The notes under the pieces were generated by a model. That model ran no database searches, had not been told where the DNA came from, and worked only from the letters and a program-made list of their open reading frames with translations. Shown here piece by piece: positions 8,500 to 17,481 of a stretch of DNA of 46,864 nucleotides. The position numbers and the translations under genes were made by a program. Each line of letters begins with the position of its first letter. Position 1 is the stretch's first letter. The stretch comes from Alphaproteobacteria bacterium (GTDB lineage: Bacteria > Pseudomonadota > Gammaproteobacteria > JAGOUN01), in NCBI GenBank assembly GCA_021151585.1, contig JAGKWX010000016.1, forward strand, positions 1 to 46,864. Direction: 5' to 3'.

Positions 8500-9728
8500 A
8501 AATAATTCTCCAGCTCTAAACGAAAAAGATTCGCATTAACAGAAAAATCTGCGTGGATATCAGCCCCCACCGCATTATCTATTTCGCCTAATAAATAATC
8601 AATTGTTTTTCCAGAGGCTCGCGCCATATTCTGCCAATACCAATAACTAGTACCACTGTACTTGCTAATCAAAATTAATATCTTGGCATGCGCTTTGGCA
8701 AAAATAATATTTGCCATCGCCGCACCAGTGGCGCCAATTATATATTCAGCACTAGAAAACAATTTTACCTGCTCTAAAAAACTTAATTTTTCTGGCTGCA
8801 CAACAGTATACCCACGCTCGACTAAAATTTTCTCTATTTCAGCAGAGTTTATCAATCTTCTATGAGCTGAAACACGGCGTATATAGATTTTTTTAGGCCA
8901 AGTAATATTACTCAATGAAGCAACATGACCGAATAAATCAGAACATAGACACTGCAATGCTCGAGGGCTAAAGTAGCCATGAGAGTGGCCTGATAACTCA
9001 GAAGAACGCCGACCAAAAGGAACATACCCAGTGACTGAAATATTATATAATTTTTCTATATAAACAGGGGTATTTTTGCTTAAAAAAATAATTTCTCGCT
9101 CTTTGCCCGCCACAAGATGCAAAGACTCTTTAATATTTTCATGCAACTCCGCATCAACAATAATCGGAATATTTTTACATTCCGGCAACTGACAAAATAA
9201 ATTTATACGAGGCAAAAGCTCCGTTAACCAATGTGCATAATTCGCTGCACAGCTATCCGTGAATGCCGCAGCTATAGAAACTTTTTTTGCTTTATTTTTA
9301 TCCAAAAACCATTTGATTTTTTTTACCTCAGGAAAAACAACAGCACGTTGATGAAGTTCTTCGCTGGTGTAATCATGATCAAAGCTATACAAATCATGGT
9401 GGACTGCGTATTTTTTGTTGAAAATAAAATTGGAGCTTCCGTAAATAAAACATTTTTTTAATGTGGCGAGGTAAATCTCCGGAAAGATATAATCATCATG
9501 AGGAGATAATAAATAACCAAGATCGCTACCAGGAAACACTTCTGGATAAGGAGTGGCGACATATTCTTTTTGAGCCAAAATTGCCACTGGAATTGCATTT
9601 AACTCTATATATCTTTTTAAACTAACTAATACTAATGGACAATTAATATAGTACTTTATTAAAAAAAACAACTTTCTTATACAGCCAAAAGCACATTGTT
9701 TTATTATTTTTATAACTGCCTTAGTCAA
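8496..9728 (-). CDS. Family 61 glycosyltransferase (DUF563), TTG start
   Basis: A 410-residue GT61-type protein. YAHWLTELLPRI, KKIYIRRVSAHRRLINSAEI and the C-terminal SAEYIIGATGAAMANIIFA match the conserved blocks of the family, which adds sugars such as xylose in bacterial surface glycans. The only start that keeps the basic N-terminus is TTG at 9728, with GAGGG nine bases upstream; no in-frame ATG lies close. A short hydrophobic N-terminal stretch (residues 15-35) may anchor it at the membrane. It heads the minus-strand half of the locus and is divergent from wzm. Confidence 0.82.
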   Translation of the reverse strand: MTKAVIKIIKQCAFGCIRKLFFLIKYYINCPLVLVSLKRYIELNAIPVAILAQKEYVATPYPEVFPGSDLGYLLSPHDDYIFPEIYLATLKKCFIYGSSNFIFNKKYAVHHDLYSFDHDYTSEELHQRAVVFPEVKKIKWFLDKNKAKKVSIAAAFTDSCAANYAHWLTELLPRINLFCQLPECKNIPIIVDAELHENIKESLHLVAGKEREIIFLSKNTPVYIEKLYNISVTGYVPFGRRSSELSGHSHGYFSPRALQCLCSDLFGHVASLSNITWPKKIYIRRVSAHRRLINSAEIEKILVERGYTVVQPEKLSFLEQVKLFSSAEYIIGATGAAMANIIFAKAHAKILILISKYSGTSYWYWQNMARASGKTIDYLLGEIDNAVGADIHADFSVNANLFRLELENYL

Positions 9729-9900
9729 AAAAAAACGCCCTCAATATTTGTACCGACATATCCACTATTTTGATTTAAATTCTGATTTTAGAATCTCTAG
9801 AATCCGATAAATTTAAAATGAAGTCAACAAGAAAATATGCAAGGAAAAATCAAACAAATTAATAATACAAGGCTGAGCAATCATTTACCGCAGAGCCGGG

Positions 9901-9917
9901 TCAAGCACAATGCTTGA
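9901..9917. repeat. Perfect 7-bp hairpin in divergent promoter region
   Basis: TCAAGCA (9901-9907) and TGCTTGA (9911-9917) form a perfect inverted repeat with a 3-nt loop, next to the GC-rich segment CCGCAGAGCCGGG. It sits between two divergent genes, so it is not an obvious terminator. It may be another dispersed palindromic element like that at 202-223, or an operator. Confidence 0.4.
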
Positions 9918-9960
9918 TCAACCATGGAAAACAGATACAAAATATTCGAATTACATGTCA

Positions 9961-9989
9961 TTGACTCAAGGTCTATTAAACGATTTAAT
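9961..9989 (+). promoter_or_regulatory. Candidate sigma-70 promoter for the wzm gene
   Basis: TTGACT at 9961-9966 and TTTAAT at 9984-9989 are separated by 17 bp, each matching five of six consensus bases. The predicted transcript would begin about 25 bp before the wzm ATG at 10022. Confidence 0.5.
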
Positions 9990-10021
9990 GCGTATATTCT
10001 ATTGTTAAAAAAAGGCTTTCC

Positions 10022-10819
10022 ATGCATCGTCGACCAACAACAGCGTTATCCGACATCATCACCACCCTAAAGCAACCCTCTCTAATTGGTATGCTTGGCT
10101 GGCAGGATGTGCGCCATCGCTATAAGCGGTCCTCATTAGGCGCGTTTTGGCTGACTATTAGTACCGCTATCATGATCGCAACCATGGGTGTGATATTTGG
10201 TAAAATATTTCAATTACCGTTGCGAGAATTTTTTCCTTACCTAGCGCTAGGTATGATTTTCTGGGGATTTATTTCCACGTGTTTACATGAAGGCAGCCAG
10301 TGCTTTATTGTTGCGCAACCTATTATTAAACAATTAAGCATTCCTCTTTTTGTCCATGTTTGTCGATCAATATGGAAAAATGTCATTATACTTGGTCATA
10401 ATTTTGTCATATATCCTGTTATTATGTTAGTTGCAATGCAACCACTCAGCTGGGTTGCGCTATTAAGCATTCCAGGCTTTGTCTTACTTATCCTCAATTT
10501 GGCATGGATTATGCTGTTGTTAAGCATATTATGCACTCGATATCGCGATATGCCGCCAATGATTAACAGCATTTTACAAATTTTTTTCTACTTAACGCCT
10601 ATCATGTGGATGCCAAGTCACTTATCGGCGCGCGCGAGCCTGTACTTAATCAAGCCCAACCCCTTTTATCATCTGCTTGCTATCATTCGCGCACCATTAC
10701 TGGGACAATACCCAACGCAATTAAATTGGCTAGTTTCGATTGGATTAGCCTTGTGTGGCTGGTGCTTGACGATTATGATCTACAGTCGATATCGGCATAG
10801 AATTGCTTACTGGCTCTAG
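10022..10819 (+). CDS. wzm: ABC-2 type polysaccharide export permease (Wzm)
   Basis: A 265-residue inner-membrane permease, normal for Wzm/KpsM. After a cytoplasmic N-terminus with the coupling segment LGWQDVRHRYKRSSLGAFWLTISTA, typical of O-antigen/capsule exporters, there are about six membrane segments, with the late ILQIFFYLTPIMW motif. With the ATPase at 10980 it should move the completed lipid-linked glycan across the inner membrane. AAGGC lies just before the ATG. A 160-bp gap with small repeats separates it from wzt, longer than usual within such an operon. Confidence 0.9.
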   Translation: MHRRPTTALSDIITTLKQPSLIGMLGWQDVRHRYKRSSLGAFWLTISTAIMIATMGVIFGKIFQLPLREFFPYLALGMIFWGFISTCLHEGSQCFIVAQPIIKQLSIPLFVHVCRSIWKNVIILGHNFVIYPVIMLVAMQPLSWVALLSIPGFVLLILNLAWIMLLLSILCTRYRDMPPMINSILQIFFYLTPIMWMPSHLSARASLYLIKPNPFYHLLAIIRAPLLGQYPTQLNWLVSIGLALCGWCLTIMIYSRYRHRIAYWL

Positions 10820-10841
10820 AGAGGTCACAAACAAAGACTGC

Positions 10842-10918
10842 TTTCCTATATCACTCCTGTGAGGAAAGTTGGAAAAAAATAGGAACGGAAAACCAGAGTG
10901 TACACGATAGTACACGAG
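10842..10918. repeat. Inverted and direct repeats between wzm and wzt
   Basis: CTTTCCT and AGGAAAG near 10842-10867 form a hairpin with an inner CAC/GTG stem. Further on, GTACACGA occurs at 10900-10907 and again at 10910-10917, one helical turn apart. These could be a processing or attenuation hairpin followed by an operator, but no regulator is identified. Confidence 0.35.
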
Positions 10919-10979
10919 CATATTAACACCGAACCGCTAAACAAATTGTCCACAGGAGTAGAATTAGGAAAGAAGTCTG

Positions 10980-11750
10980 ATGGCACATATTGATTTCAAA
11001 CACATTCACGTCGACATCCCCATTTACAACGCTCGCAGCCGCTCGTTGCGCAATAGCTTAATGCGCGCTGCCACTGGTGGACAACTAGACGCTGACTCAA
11101 AAGGCTGCGTCATTGTACGCGCTTTAGATGACATTAACTTTTCTTTTAAGGACGGTGACAGGATTGGCTTGGTTGGGCATAACGGTGCTGGAAAAAGTAC
11201 GTTATTACGTGTATTAAGCGGTGCATACGCCCCAACATCAGGCACGTTATCCATGGAGGGCAGCGTTGGTTCTTTAATCGAACTGTCGTTGGGCATTGAC
11301 CCTGAATTCACTGGACGAGAAAATGTATATTTTCGCGCGCGCTTATTAGGCATTCCCAAGGCAAGAGTTACTGAGAAAATCGATGAAATTATCGAATTTT
11401 CTGAACTAGGTCATTTTTTTGACATGCCATTACGAACATATTCCGCAGGCATGAACCTGCGTCTTGCTTTTGCGGTTTCAACAATGCTACAACCAGAAAT
11501 TTTATTGATGGATGAATGGTTATCTGTCGGCGATAAAAATTTCAAACAGAAAGCCGAGGAACGCTTAAAAAGAGTGATCGATGCAACTAATATATTAGTG
11601 ATCGCGACACACTCTCGGGACTTAGTTTTGCGGACATGCACGCGTGTTCTTTGGTTAGAGCACGGGAGAATTCGCATGGACGGCAACCCTGAAGAAGTTG
11701 CAGAAGCATTTTTTGGCCCAGCAAAAGAGCAGAATTCTTATGCAAATTGA
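10980..11750 (+). CDS. wzt: ABC transporter ATPase for polysaccharide export (Wzt)
   Basis: A 256-residue ATPase of the Wzt/KpsT/TagH group. GHNGAGKSTLLRVLSG is the Walker A, YSAGMNLRLAFAVS the variant signature typical of this group, and ILLMDEWLSVGD the Walker B. The N-terminal about 50 residues before the core are also typical. It ends soon after the nucleotide-binding domain and lacks the C-terminal carbohydrate-binding domain of Wzt proteins that recognise a capped chain end. AGGAG lies upstream of the start. The last codons overlap rfbC. Confidence 0.9.
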   Translation: MAHIDFKHIHVDIPIYNARSRSLRNSLMRAATGGQLDADSKGCVIVRALDDINFSFKDGDRIGLVGHNGAGKSTLLRVLSGAYAPTSGTLSMEGSVGSLIELSLGIDPEFTGRENVYFRARLLGIPKARVTEKIDEIIEFSELGHFFDMPLRTYSAGMNLRLAFAVSTMLQPEILLMDEWLSVGDKNFKQKAEERLKRVIDATNILVIATHSRDLVLRTCTRVLWLEHGRIRMDGNPEEVAEAFFGPAKEQNSYAN

Positions 11751-12294
11751 AACAACTTCACTCCCCGGCGTTTTACTGATCAAACCACGTATTTTTTTTG
11801 ATGATCGCGGATGTTTTTTTGAATCTTTTCAAGCGAAACGTTACGCAGACGCCGGCGCTTCATTACAATTTGTACAAGACAATATTTCGTATTCGAAAAA
11901 AGGCACTTTGCGTGGCCTGCATTATCAATTAGAACGCCCACAAGGAAAACTCGTCAGTGTTCTACGAGGGAAAGTCGTCGATGTCGCGGTGGACATTCGT
12001 TTAGGTTCTTCCACTTTTGGAAAATCTTTCTCCTGTGAATTGTCGGATGAAAATCACCATCAGTTATACGTGCCGCCAGGATTTGCACACGGATTTTACG
12101 TTTTATCAGAAGAAGTCTGTTTTCACTATAAATGCACGGATTATTACAACCCCCAAGATGAATATGGTATTGCATGGCATGATGAATCTCTAGGCATCGA
12201 TTGGCGCTTATCAGGAGAGCCAGTGCTTTCGCTTAAAGATCAACGTTATGTTGCTTTACGGGATACAGAAATTGGGACTTTGCCGAAAATATAG
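11740..12294 (+). CDS. rfbC: dTDP-4-dehydrorhamnose 3,5-epimerase
   Basis: A 184-residue RmlC from the ATG at 11740; an in-frame ATG at 11698 would add an unlikely N-terminal tail deep inside wzt. The protein opens MQIETTSLPGVLLIKPRIFF, and FFESFQAKRY, GTLRGLHYQLERPQGKLV (catalytic histidine in RGLHYQ) and YVPPGFAHGFYVLSE are all conserved blocks. It epimerises C3 and C5 of dTDP-4-keto-6-deoxyglucose, the third step to dTDP-L-rhamnose. It overlaps wzt by 11 bp, tying rhamnose supply to export. Confidence 0.92.
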   Translation: MQIETTSLPGVLLIKPRIFFDDRGCFFESFQAKRYADAGASLQFVQDNISYSKKGTLRGLHYQLERPQGKLVSVLRGKVVDVAVDIRLGSSTFGKSFSCELSDENHHQLYVPPGFAHGFYVLSEEVCFHYKCTDYYNPQDEYGIAWHDESLGIDWRLSGEPVLSLKDQRYVALRDTEIGTLPKI

Positions 12295-12436
12295 ATAGAG
12301 ACTTGCGAATGTCTAAACTTCCCATCTTCGCAACTCTTGAGTTACTATTTTACATCATTTTTCCAAAAAATTGCTTTGGAAAATACCTATTTCTTCATTA
12401 AAATTACCTTTGAAAATATCTATATAGTGAAAAAAT

Positions 12437-13324
12437 ATGAAAATATTGATAACAGGTGCTAATGGTCAAGTTGGCCAAGCCTTAATTAAAAAAGCTCAAG
12501 AGCAGAATGTCGATGCTATTGTCTATACAAAAGAAAACTTAGACATTACTTCTCCGAGCATGGTACGCGCAACTATACAACGCCATCACCCCGATGTCGT
12601 TATCAACGCCGCCGCTTATACCAATGTCGAACACGCTGAAGATGAACCTGAATTAGTGAAAAAAATCAATGTTGATGGCGTCGCTTATCTTGCGGATACG
12701 TGTACTAATTTAGATATCCCATTAATTCACATTTCGACAGATTACGTATTTGATGGAAAAAAACAAACGCCTTATCAAGAAAATGACAACACAGTTCCAT
12801 TAAGTGTTTATGGCGCAAGCAAGTTAGCAGGCGAACAAGCCATAACCGAAAAAATGCGGCGTTATATTATTTTACGCACAAGTTGGGTGTTTAGTGCAAC
12901 AGGAAACAATTTTGTTAAAACGATGTTACGACTATTTCATGAGCGTGAACACGTGAATGTCGTCAACGACCAATCAGGCGCACCAACCTCTGCGAATGCG
13001 ATTGCTAATGCTTTATTGATAATCGCTCAACGTGTCACACAAAACGATTTTAGTGACTGGGGCATCTATCACTTCAGTGGCGCGCCTATAACAACATGGT
13101 ATGATTTCGCTAGCAATATTCGCAACTTATGTCTACCTGAAAGGTTAAGATTACAAAAATTAAATCCTATTAAAACATCAGAATTTCCAACGAAAGCAAC
13201 GCGCCCTCAACATACCGCATTTAACTTGGAAAAAATTAAAAAAGTATTTAATATTGATCCGTGTGATTGGCAACAAGATTTAATCCATGCTGCTCAACAA
13301 ATACAACAAGAGAATTCATTATGA
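12437..13324 (+). CDS. rfbD: dTDP-4-dehydrorhamnose reductase
   Basis: A 295-residue short-chain reductase, the normal RmlD length. GANGQVGQAL (about residues 7-16) binds NADPH; STDYVFDG and YGASKLAGE give the YxxxK catalytic pair. It performs the last step to dTDP-L-rhamnose. A 142-bp gap follows rfbC; this gap holds an imperfect direct repeat (TTTGGAAAATACCTAT and CTTTGAAAATATCTAT), so a separate promoter may lie there. The end overlaps rfbB as ATGA. Confidence 0.92.
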   Translation: MKILITGANGQVGQALIKKAQEQNVDAIVYTKENLDITSPSMVRATIQRHHPDVVINAAAYTNVEHAEDEPELVKKINVDGVAYLADTCTNLDIPLIHISTDYVFDGKKQTPYQENDNTVPLSVYGASKLAGEQAITEKMRRYIILRTSWVFSATGNNFVKTMLRLFHEREHVNVVNDQSGAPTSANAIANALLIIAQRVTQNDFSDWGIYHFSGAPITTWYDFASNIRNLCLPERLRLQKLNPIKTSEFPTKATRPQHTAFNLEKIKKVFNIDPCDWQQDLIHAAQQIQQENSL

Positions 13325-14346
13325 CATACATCCCAAAAAACATATTAATCACCGGCGGCGCAGGATTTATTGGCTGTCATTTTGTCCGCTATTATTTAGC
13401 GAAATATGCTGACGTCAACATCATTAATGTAGATAAATTAACCTATGCGGGATCAAAAGATAATTTAATCAATCTACCCAACCCACAAAATCATCATTTT
13501 ATTCAAGCAGACATTTGCAACAAGGATCGCATGGCCGACATTTTGCGTCAATTCAACATCGACACCATTGTGCATTTTGCTGCAGAAAGTCATGTCGATC
13601 GCTCTATCACTGGCCCGGAAGCTTTTTTACAAACCAATATCGTTGGCACTTACACTTTATTAGAAACGGCGCGTCAATTTTGGATTAATGAAAAAAAATG
13701 GGATAAGGCACAATGCCGCTTTCATCATATTTCTACTGATGAAGTGTTTGGCACCTTATCACCAACAGACCCTGCTTTTACAGAAACCACGCCCTACGCA
13801 CCTAACTCACCTTATTCTGCAACAAAAGCTAGCTCAGATCATTTGGTACGCGCATATTTTCATACTTACGGCTTACCTGTCACTATGACCAACTGCTCGA
13901 ATAATTATGGGCCATATCAACATCAAGAAAAATTAATTCCAACCATTATTCGCTCCTGTATGAATAATACTGCCATTCCTGTTTACGGCGATGGCAGCAA
14001 TATTCGCGATTGGTTATATGTTGAAGATCATTGCGAAGCGATTGATCACGTCATTCGCGAAGCGAATATTGGCGAAAGTTATAATATTGGTGGCAATCAA
14101 GAAATCTCTAATATCAATTTAGTCAAAATAATTTGCCGTGAAATGGACAAACGCTTTCCCACTACAGAAGCTCATGAAAAGTTGATTGCTTTCGTAACAG
14201 ACCGCCCAGGCCATGATTGGCGCTACGCTATCAATCCAGAAAAAATCATGCGTGATTTAGAGTGGCAACCACGCATGACCATTGAGACAGGCTTACAAAA
14301 AACGATTGAGTTTTATCTCAATAATCCCAACAAATACTGCCCGTAA
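13321..14346 (+). CDS. rfbB: dTDP-glucose 4,6-dehydratase
   Basis: A 341-residue RmlB starting at the ATG at 13321, which overlaps the rfbD stop (ATGA, 13321-13324); an in-frame upstream ATG at 13267 would lie inside rfbD and is not used. GGAGFIGCHFV binds NAD, STDEVFG holds the catalytic T-D-E triad, and YSATKASSDHLV gives YxxxK. It makes dTDP-4-keto-6-deoxyglucose, the shared precursor of L-rhamnose and of the 3-amino-3,6-dideoxyhexose branch encoded at 2.9-4.5 kb. It overlaps convergent rfbA by 34 bp. Confidence 0.93.
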   Translation: MTYIPKNILITGGAGFIGCHFVRYYLAKYADVNIINVDKLTYAGSKDNLINLPNPQNHHFIQADICNKDRMADILRQFNIDTIVHFAAESHVDRSITGPEAFLQTNIVGTYTLLETARQFWINEKKWDKAQCRFHHISTDEVFGTLSPTDPAFTETTPYAPNSPYSATKASSDHLVRAYFHTYGLPVTMTNCSNNYGPYQHQEKLIPTIIRSCMNNTAIPVYGDGSNIRDWLYVEDHCEAIDHVIREANIGESYNIGGNQEISNINLVKIICREMDKRFPTTEAHEKLIAFVTDRPGHDWRYAINPEKIMRDLEWQPRMTIETGLQKTIEFYLNNPNKYCP

Positions 14347-15176
14347 CCACTTTTTACTAAGGGCTGCGCCAAGGTTGCTAATTGCGCATCTGTGATGTAA
14401 TGCAAGCGCCAAGCGATTTCTTCCGGGCAAGCGATTTTTAACCCTTGGCGTTTTTCAATAATAGATACAAACTGACCCGCCTCTAATAAAGAATCATGCG
14501 TACCCGTATCTAACCAAGAAAAGCCACGGCCAAAGCTTTCTACATTCAATTGTCCGCGATCTAAATAACGCTGATTAACATCCGTAATTTCCAACTCACC
14601 GCGCGGAGATGGTTTTAACGATTTCGCAATCTCAATTACATCATTATCATAAAAATATAAGCCTGTCACAGCATAATTTGATTGTGGATTTTTTGGCTTT
14701 TCTTCTATCGCAATTGCCTTGCCAGCATTATCAAACGTTACTACGCCGTATTGCGTTGGATTGTTAACATAATAGGCAAACACAGTGGCGCCCTGTGTTA
14801 ATTTACTGGCCACCTGCAAGCGTTTAGATAAATCATGTCCGTAAAAAATATTATCGCCGAGAATCAAACAACAACCATCATTACCGATGAAAGACTCGCC
14901 GAGAATAAAAGCTTGCGCCAAACCTTCTGGCCTCGGTTGAATTTTGTAAGATAAATTCAAGCCCCATTGCGCGCCATTGCCCAGAACGCGCTGAAACAGG
15001 CCAGAATCTTCTGGTGTGGTGATAATCAAAATATCGCGAATGCCTGCTAACATCAGCGTTGTTAGGGGATAATAAATCATAGGCTTATCATAAACCGGCA
15101 TCAGCTGCTTACTTAAGCCCTTAGTTAATGGGTACAGCCTCGTCCCAGAACCACCTGCAAGAATAATACCTTTCAT
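14313..15176 (-). CDS. rfbA: Glucose-1-phosphate thymidylyltransferase
   Basis: A 287-residue RmlA. KGIILAGGSGTRLYPLTKG is the nucleotide-binding start and KPMIYYPL, LGDNIFYG and the later EEKPKNPQSNYAVTGLYFYD are characteristic. It joins dTTP and glucose 1-phosphate into dTDP-glucose, the first step for both deoxysugar branches. Unlike the usual rfbBDAC order it is encoded on the opposite strand, with its final 34 bp inside the end of rfbB. Its own promoter should lie in 15177-15300. Confidence 0.93.
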   Translation of the reverse strand: MKGIILAGGSGTRLYPLTKGLSKQLMPVYDKPMIYYPLTTLMLAGIRDILIITTPEDSGLFQRVLGNGAQWGLNLSYKIQPRPEGLAQAFILGESFIGNDGCCLILGDNIFYGHDLSKRLQVASKLTQGATVFAYYVNNPTQYGVVTFDNAGKAIAIEEKPKNPQSNYAVTGLYFYDNDVIEIAKSLKPSPRGELEITDVNQRYLDRGQLNVESFGRGFSWLDTGTHDSLLEAGQFVSIIEKRQGLKIACPEEIAWRLHYITDAQLATLAQPLVKSGYGQYLLGLLR

Positions 15177-15462
15177 TGTATACCACCACTTATTCCGTTA
15201 TCACTTTATAGCCAAAAATCTGTGTTAATATCCAGGATAATCAATAAAATTGCAAGGAGCGATGATGAACCTAGCGTAGCCTTAATTAGAGCAACCACGG
15301 TATCACAGCGAGGATAAAGAATGCTAAAGAAAGTCATGTAGACTCAGCTAGCACCCTTAAACCATAGCTTATGGCTAGATTTTTTAGGGTAATCACCGGC
15401 AAAAAGCGCATTTTGTATTGACTCTTGGCGAGATACAAGGTTTAATAGTCGTTCTTTTAAGT

Positions 15463-15538
15463 GGCTAGGTAGCTCAGTCGGTAGAGCAAAGGACTGAAAA
15501 TCCTTGTGTCGGCGGTTCGATTCCGCCCCTCGCCACCA
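15463..15538 (+). tRNA. tRNA-Phe (GAA)
   Basis: A complete 76-nt cloverleaf with encoded CCA: acceptor GGCTAGG (15463-15469) against CCTCGCC, D arm GCTCAGTCGGTAGAGC, anticodon loop CTGAAAA with GAA, and T arm GGCGG-TTCGATT-CCGCC. Position 4 (T15466) faces a C, so the acceptor stem has one mismatch. The last bases are repeated at 18939-18955, marking it as the attachment site of a mini-island. Confidence 0.93.
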
Positions 15539-15541
15539 TCT
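15525..15541 (+). repeat. attL-like direct repeat at tRNA-Phe 3' end
   Basis: The 17 bases gcccctcgccaccatct cover the 3' acceptor strand, discriminator and CCA of tRNA-Phe and three more bases. An exact second copy lies at 18939-18955, as left by site-specific integration into a tRNA gene. Confidence 0.78.
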
Positions 15542-15661
15542 CTCTTTTTGACCCATTCCGACCCGTTATCATCACCCCCTTTAAACCCCTATTTATTAAG
15601 AATATTCTTTCTTTTTGTGCATTTTCTACTATTATTCACTCTTAGCAGTTCGTAAAGAAAC

Positions 15662-15681
15662 TGTCGGTACAATTGTAGGTA
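15662..15681 (+). repeat. Putative integrase arm-site pair (left)
   Basis: TGTCGGTA at 15662-15669 and TGTAGGTA at 15674-15681 are separated by 4 bp, a 12-bp period. The same two octamers, in swapped order and with the same 12-bp period, lie inside the other end of the island at 18855-18874. They look like arm-type binding sites of a tyrosine recombinase. Confidence 0.5.
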
Positions 15682-15807
15682 TGTGTAATCAAAAAACCGC
15701 ATTAACTATACCCGATGCTCATAATAAAGCATAGGAATCCTAAGTATCTAAAAAGAACAAAAACATAGATTCTCTAAGTATACTAAAGAACTATTTTTGC
15801 GCAATAA

Positions 15808-16101
15808 ATGACCGATTCGCCGCTATGCAAAAGACTTAAAGAAGCTCGCAAAGCTGCTAAACTTTCTCAAAAGAAGCTAGGCATTGCTGCGGGTATGGAT
15901 GAGTTTTCTGCTAGCGCGCGAATGAATCATTATGAGAAAGGGCGACATACCCCTGATTTCGTCACACTGCGCCAAATTGCGACAGCTTTACAGATGCCAG
16001 TTGCTTATTTCTATGCTGAATCAGAGGAATTGGCTTTATTAATAATAAAGTTTGCTCGTTTGAAAAAAATAGAACAACAAACCCTTTTAAAGCAGCTTTA
16101 G
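15808..16101 (+). CDS. XRE-family helix-turn-helix regulator
   Basis: A 97-residue DNA-binding protein. LCKRLKEARKAAKLSQKKLGIAAG begins a Cro/C1-type HTH (about residues 6-60), with MNHYEKGRHTPDFVTLRQIATAL as its recognition and closing helices. A short C-terminal tail follows, with no extra domain. It is the first gene of the tRNA-Phe island and may control the island's Fic gene or transfer. A 213-bp gap separates it from the Fic gene, so they need not be one transcript. Confidence 0.82.
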   Translation: MTDSPLCKRLKEARKAAKLSQKKLGIAAGMDEFSASARMNHYEKGRHTPDFVTLRQIATALQMPVAYFYAESEELALLIIKFARLKKIEQQTLLKQL

Positions 16102-16314
16102 AAACTTCCGAGCAATCTCCCATTGTGACAATATACCGCCAGCATCATATAATTTTGTAGATGACTAGATTTTTAGTTTGATAAATGTAGAAAAGTGATT
16201 TGTTAATTGTTAATATTCAGCTTATGTTAAATATAAGCTGATTTATAGAGTTTAAATTAAAAAACGTTAATTCTTTAAATTAGTCGTGTTAATTCTTTAA
16301 AATGGCGGCGCAAT

Positions 16315-17481
16315 ATGATTAGCTCAAAATTTGAGCATTCCGACCTGATATTAGTAGAGCCCAGCTTCGAATCCGAGCTAACTGATTTAATCATTGACTT
16401 AGACCATCTTAGAAGAAAACGATTAGAGGGCACCACCCATCCTGCAATTTTTTTTCGATTAAAACATATTTTCCATATGCTTGAAAGTATCGGCTCAGCC
16501 CGAATAGAAGGCAACAACACAACAATTGCAGAATATATTGAAACGAAAATCAAACCACAAAAAGAGAACTCACAAAATGTTAAAGAAATACAAAATATTG
16601 AAAAAGCCATGTCTTTCATCGAAGAGCATATCAATGACTACCCAATCAATAGGATATTTATAAGCGAAGTACACAAATATATCGTTGAAGATTTAGACTT
16701 TTCTCCCCATGGCGAGGGTGATCGTACACCTGGAAAATACAGAGAACGCAATGTCATGATTGCCAATGCTGGTCACACACCCCCTGATCACACGACGGTC
16801 GCACAATATATGGATGAACTTTTTTCTTTTGTAAATAAAAACGATAGCCCGAAATATGATTTGCTTAAAATCGCAATTGCGCATCATAGATTTGTTTGGG
16901 TACATCCATTTTCAAACGGCAACGGAAGAACAGTGAGGTTGTTTACTTACGCAATGCTGCAAAAACAAGGATTTAACGTCAGCAAGAACAGGATACTTAA
17001 CCCTACTGCTATTTTTTGCAATAACAGAGAAAAATACTATCACTATTTATCACTGGCAGATGCAGGGACAAAGGAAGGAACGTTAAGTTGGTGTGAATAT
17101 GTTTTAAAAGGCTTAAAAGATGAAATAGAAAAAATTGATAAATTATGTAACTATCTATATCTACAAAAAGAAATTCTTTTACCTACAATCAGCTATTCTC
17201 TTGAGCGTCAGTTTATCACCGAAAATGAATCAAAAATATTGAAACGCGTTGTGGAAAAACAAGTTGTGCAATCTTCTGATTTAGAGGATATTTTTTCTGG
17301 AAAATTAAAACCAGAAATTTCACGACAAATTCGAAAGTTAATCAACAAGAAAATGCTTGCCCCCATTGAAGAAGGAAAACGAAAATATGTCATCAGCTTT
17401 GATAACAATTATTTGCTTAGAGGAATAATAAAGTTTTTGGGTGAGGCAGGTTTCTTGCCTTTGAAAGATGAAAGCATTTAA
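16315..17481 (+). CDS. Fic family protein with N-terminal inhibitory helix
   Basis: A 388-residue class II Fic protein. S61-A-R-I-E65-G66-N67 fits the inhibitory motif (S/T)xxxE(G/N), whose glutamate blocks productive ATP binding. H197-PFSNGNGRTVR-208 is the Fic active-site motif; the metal-binding D/E position is Asn (N201), seen in some Fic proteins but possibly changing activity. The C-terminus (about 300-375) looks like a winged helix. Fic enzymes usually transfer AMP to protein hydroxyls. The gene ends in a 4-bp overlap with the convergent HEPN-like gene. The target is unknown. Confidence 0.88.
   Translation: MISSKFEHSDLILVEPSFESELTDLIIDLDHLRRKRLEGTTHPAIFFRLKHIFHMLESIGSARIEGNNTTIAEYIETKIKPQKENSQNVKEIQNIEKAMSFIEEHINDYPINRIFISEVHKYIVEDLDFSPHGEGDRTPGKYRERNVMIANAGHTPPDHTTVAQYMDELFSFVNKNDSPKYDLLKIAIAHHRFVWVHPFSNGNGRTVRLFTYAMLQKQGFNVSKNRILNPTAIFCNNREKYYHYLSLADAGTKEGTLSWCEYVLKGLKDEIEKIDKLCNYLYLQKEILLPTISYSLERQFITENESKILKRVVEKQVVQSSDLEDIFSGKLKPEISRQIRKLINKKMLAPIEEGKRKYVISFDNNYLLRGIIKFLGEAGFLPLKDESI

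Noticed and set aside
15344..15556. Minus-strand 70-codon frame with the string WRGAESNRRHKDFQSFALPTELP
   Set aside because: It is the antisense reading of tRNA-Phe, a well-known false protein produced from tRNA genes.
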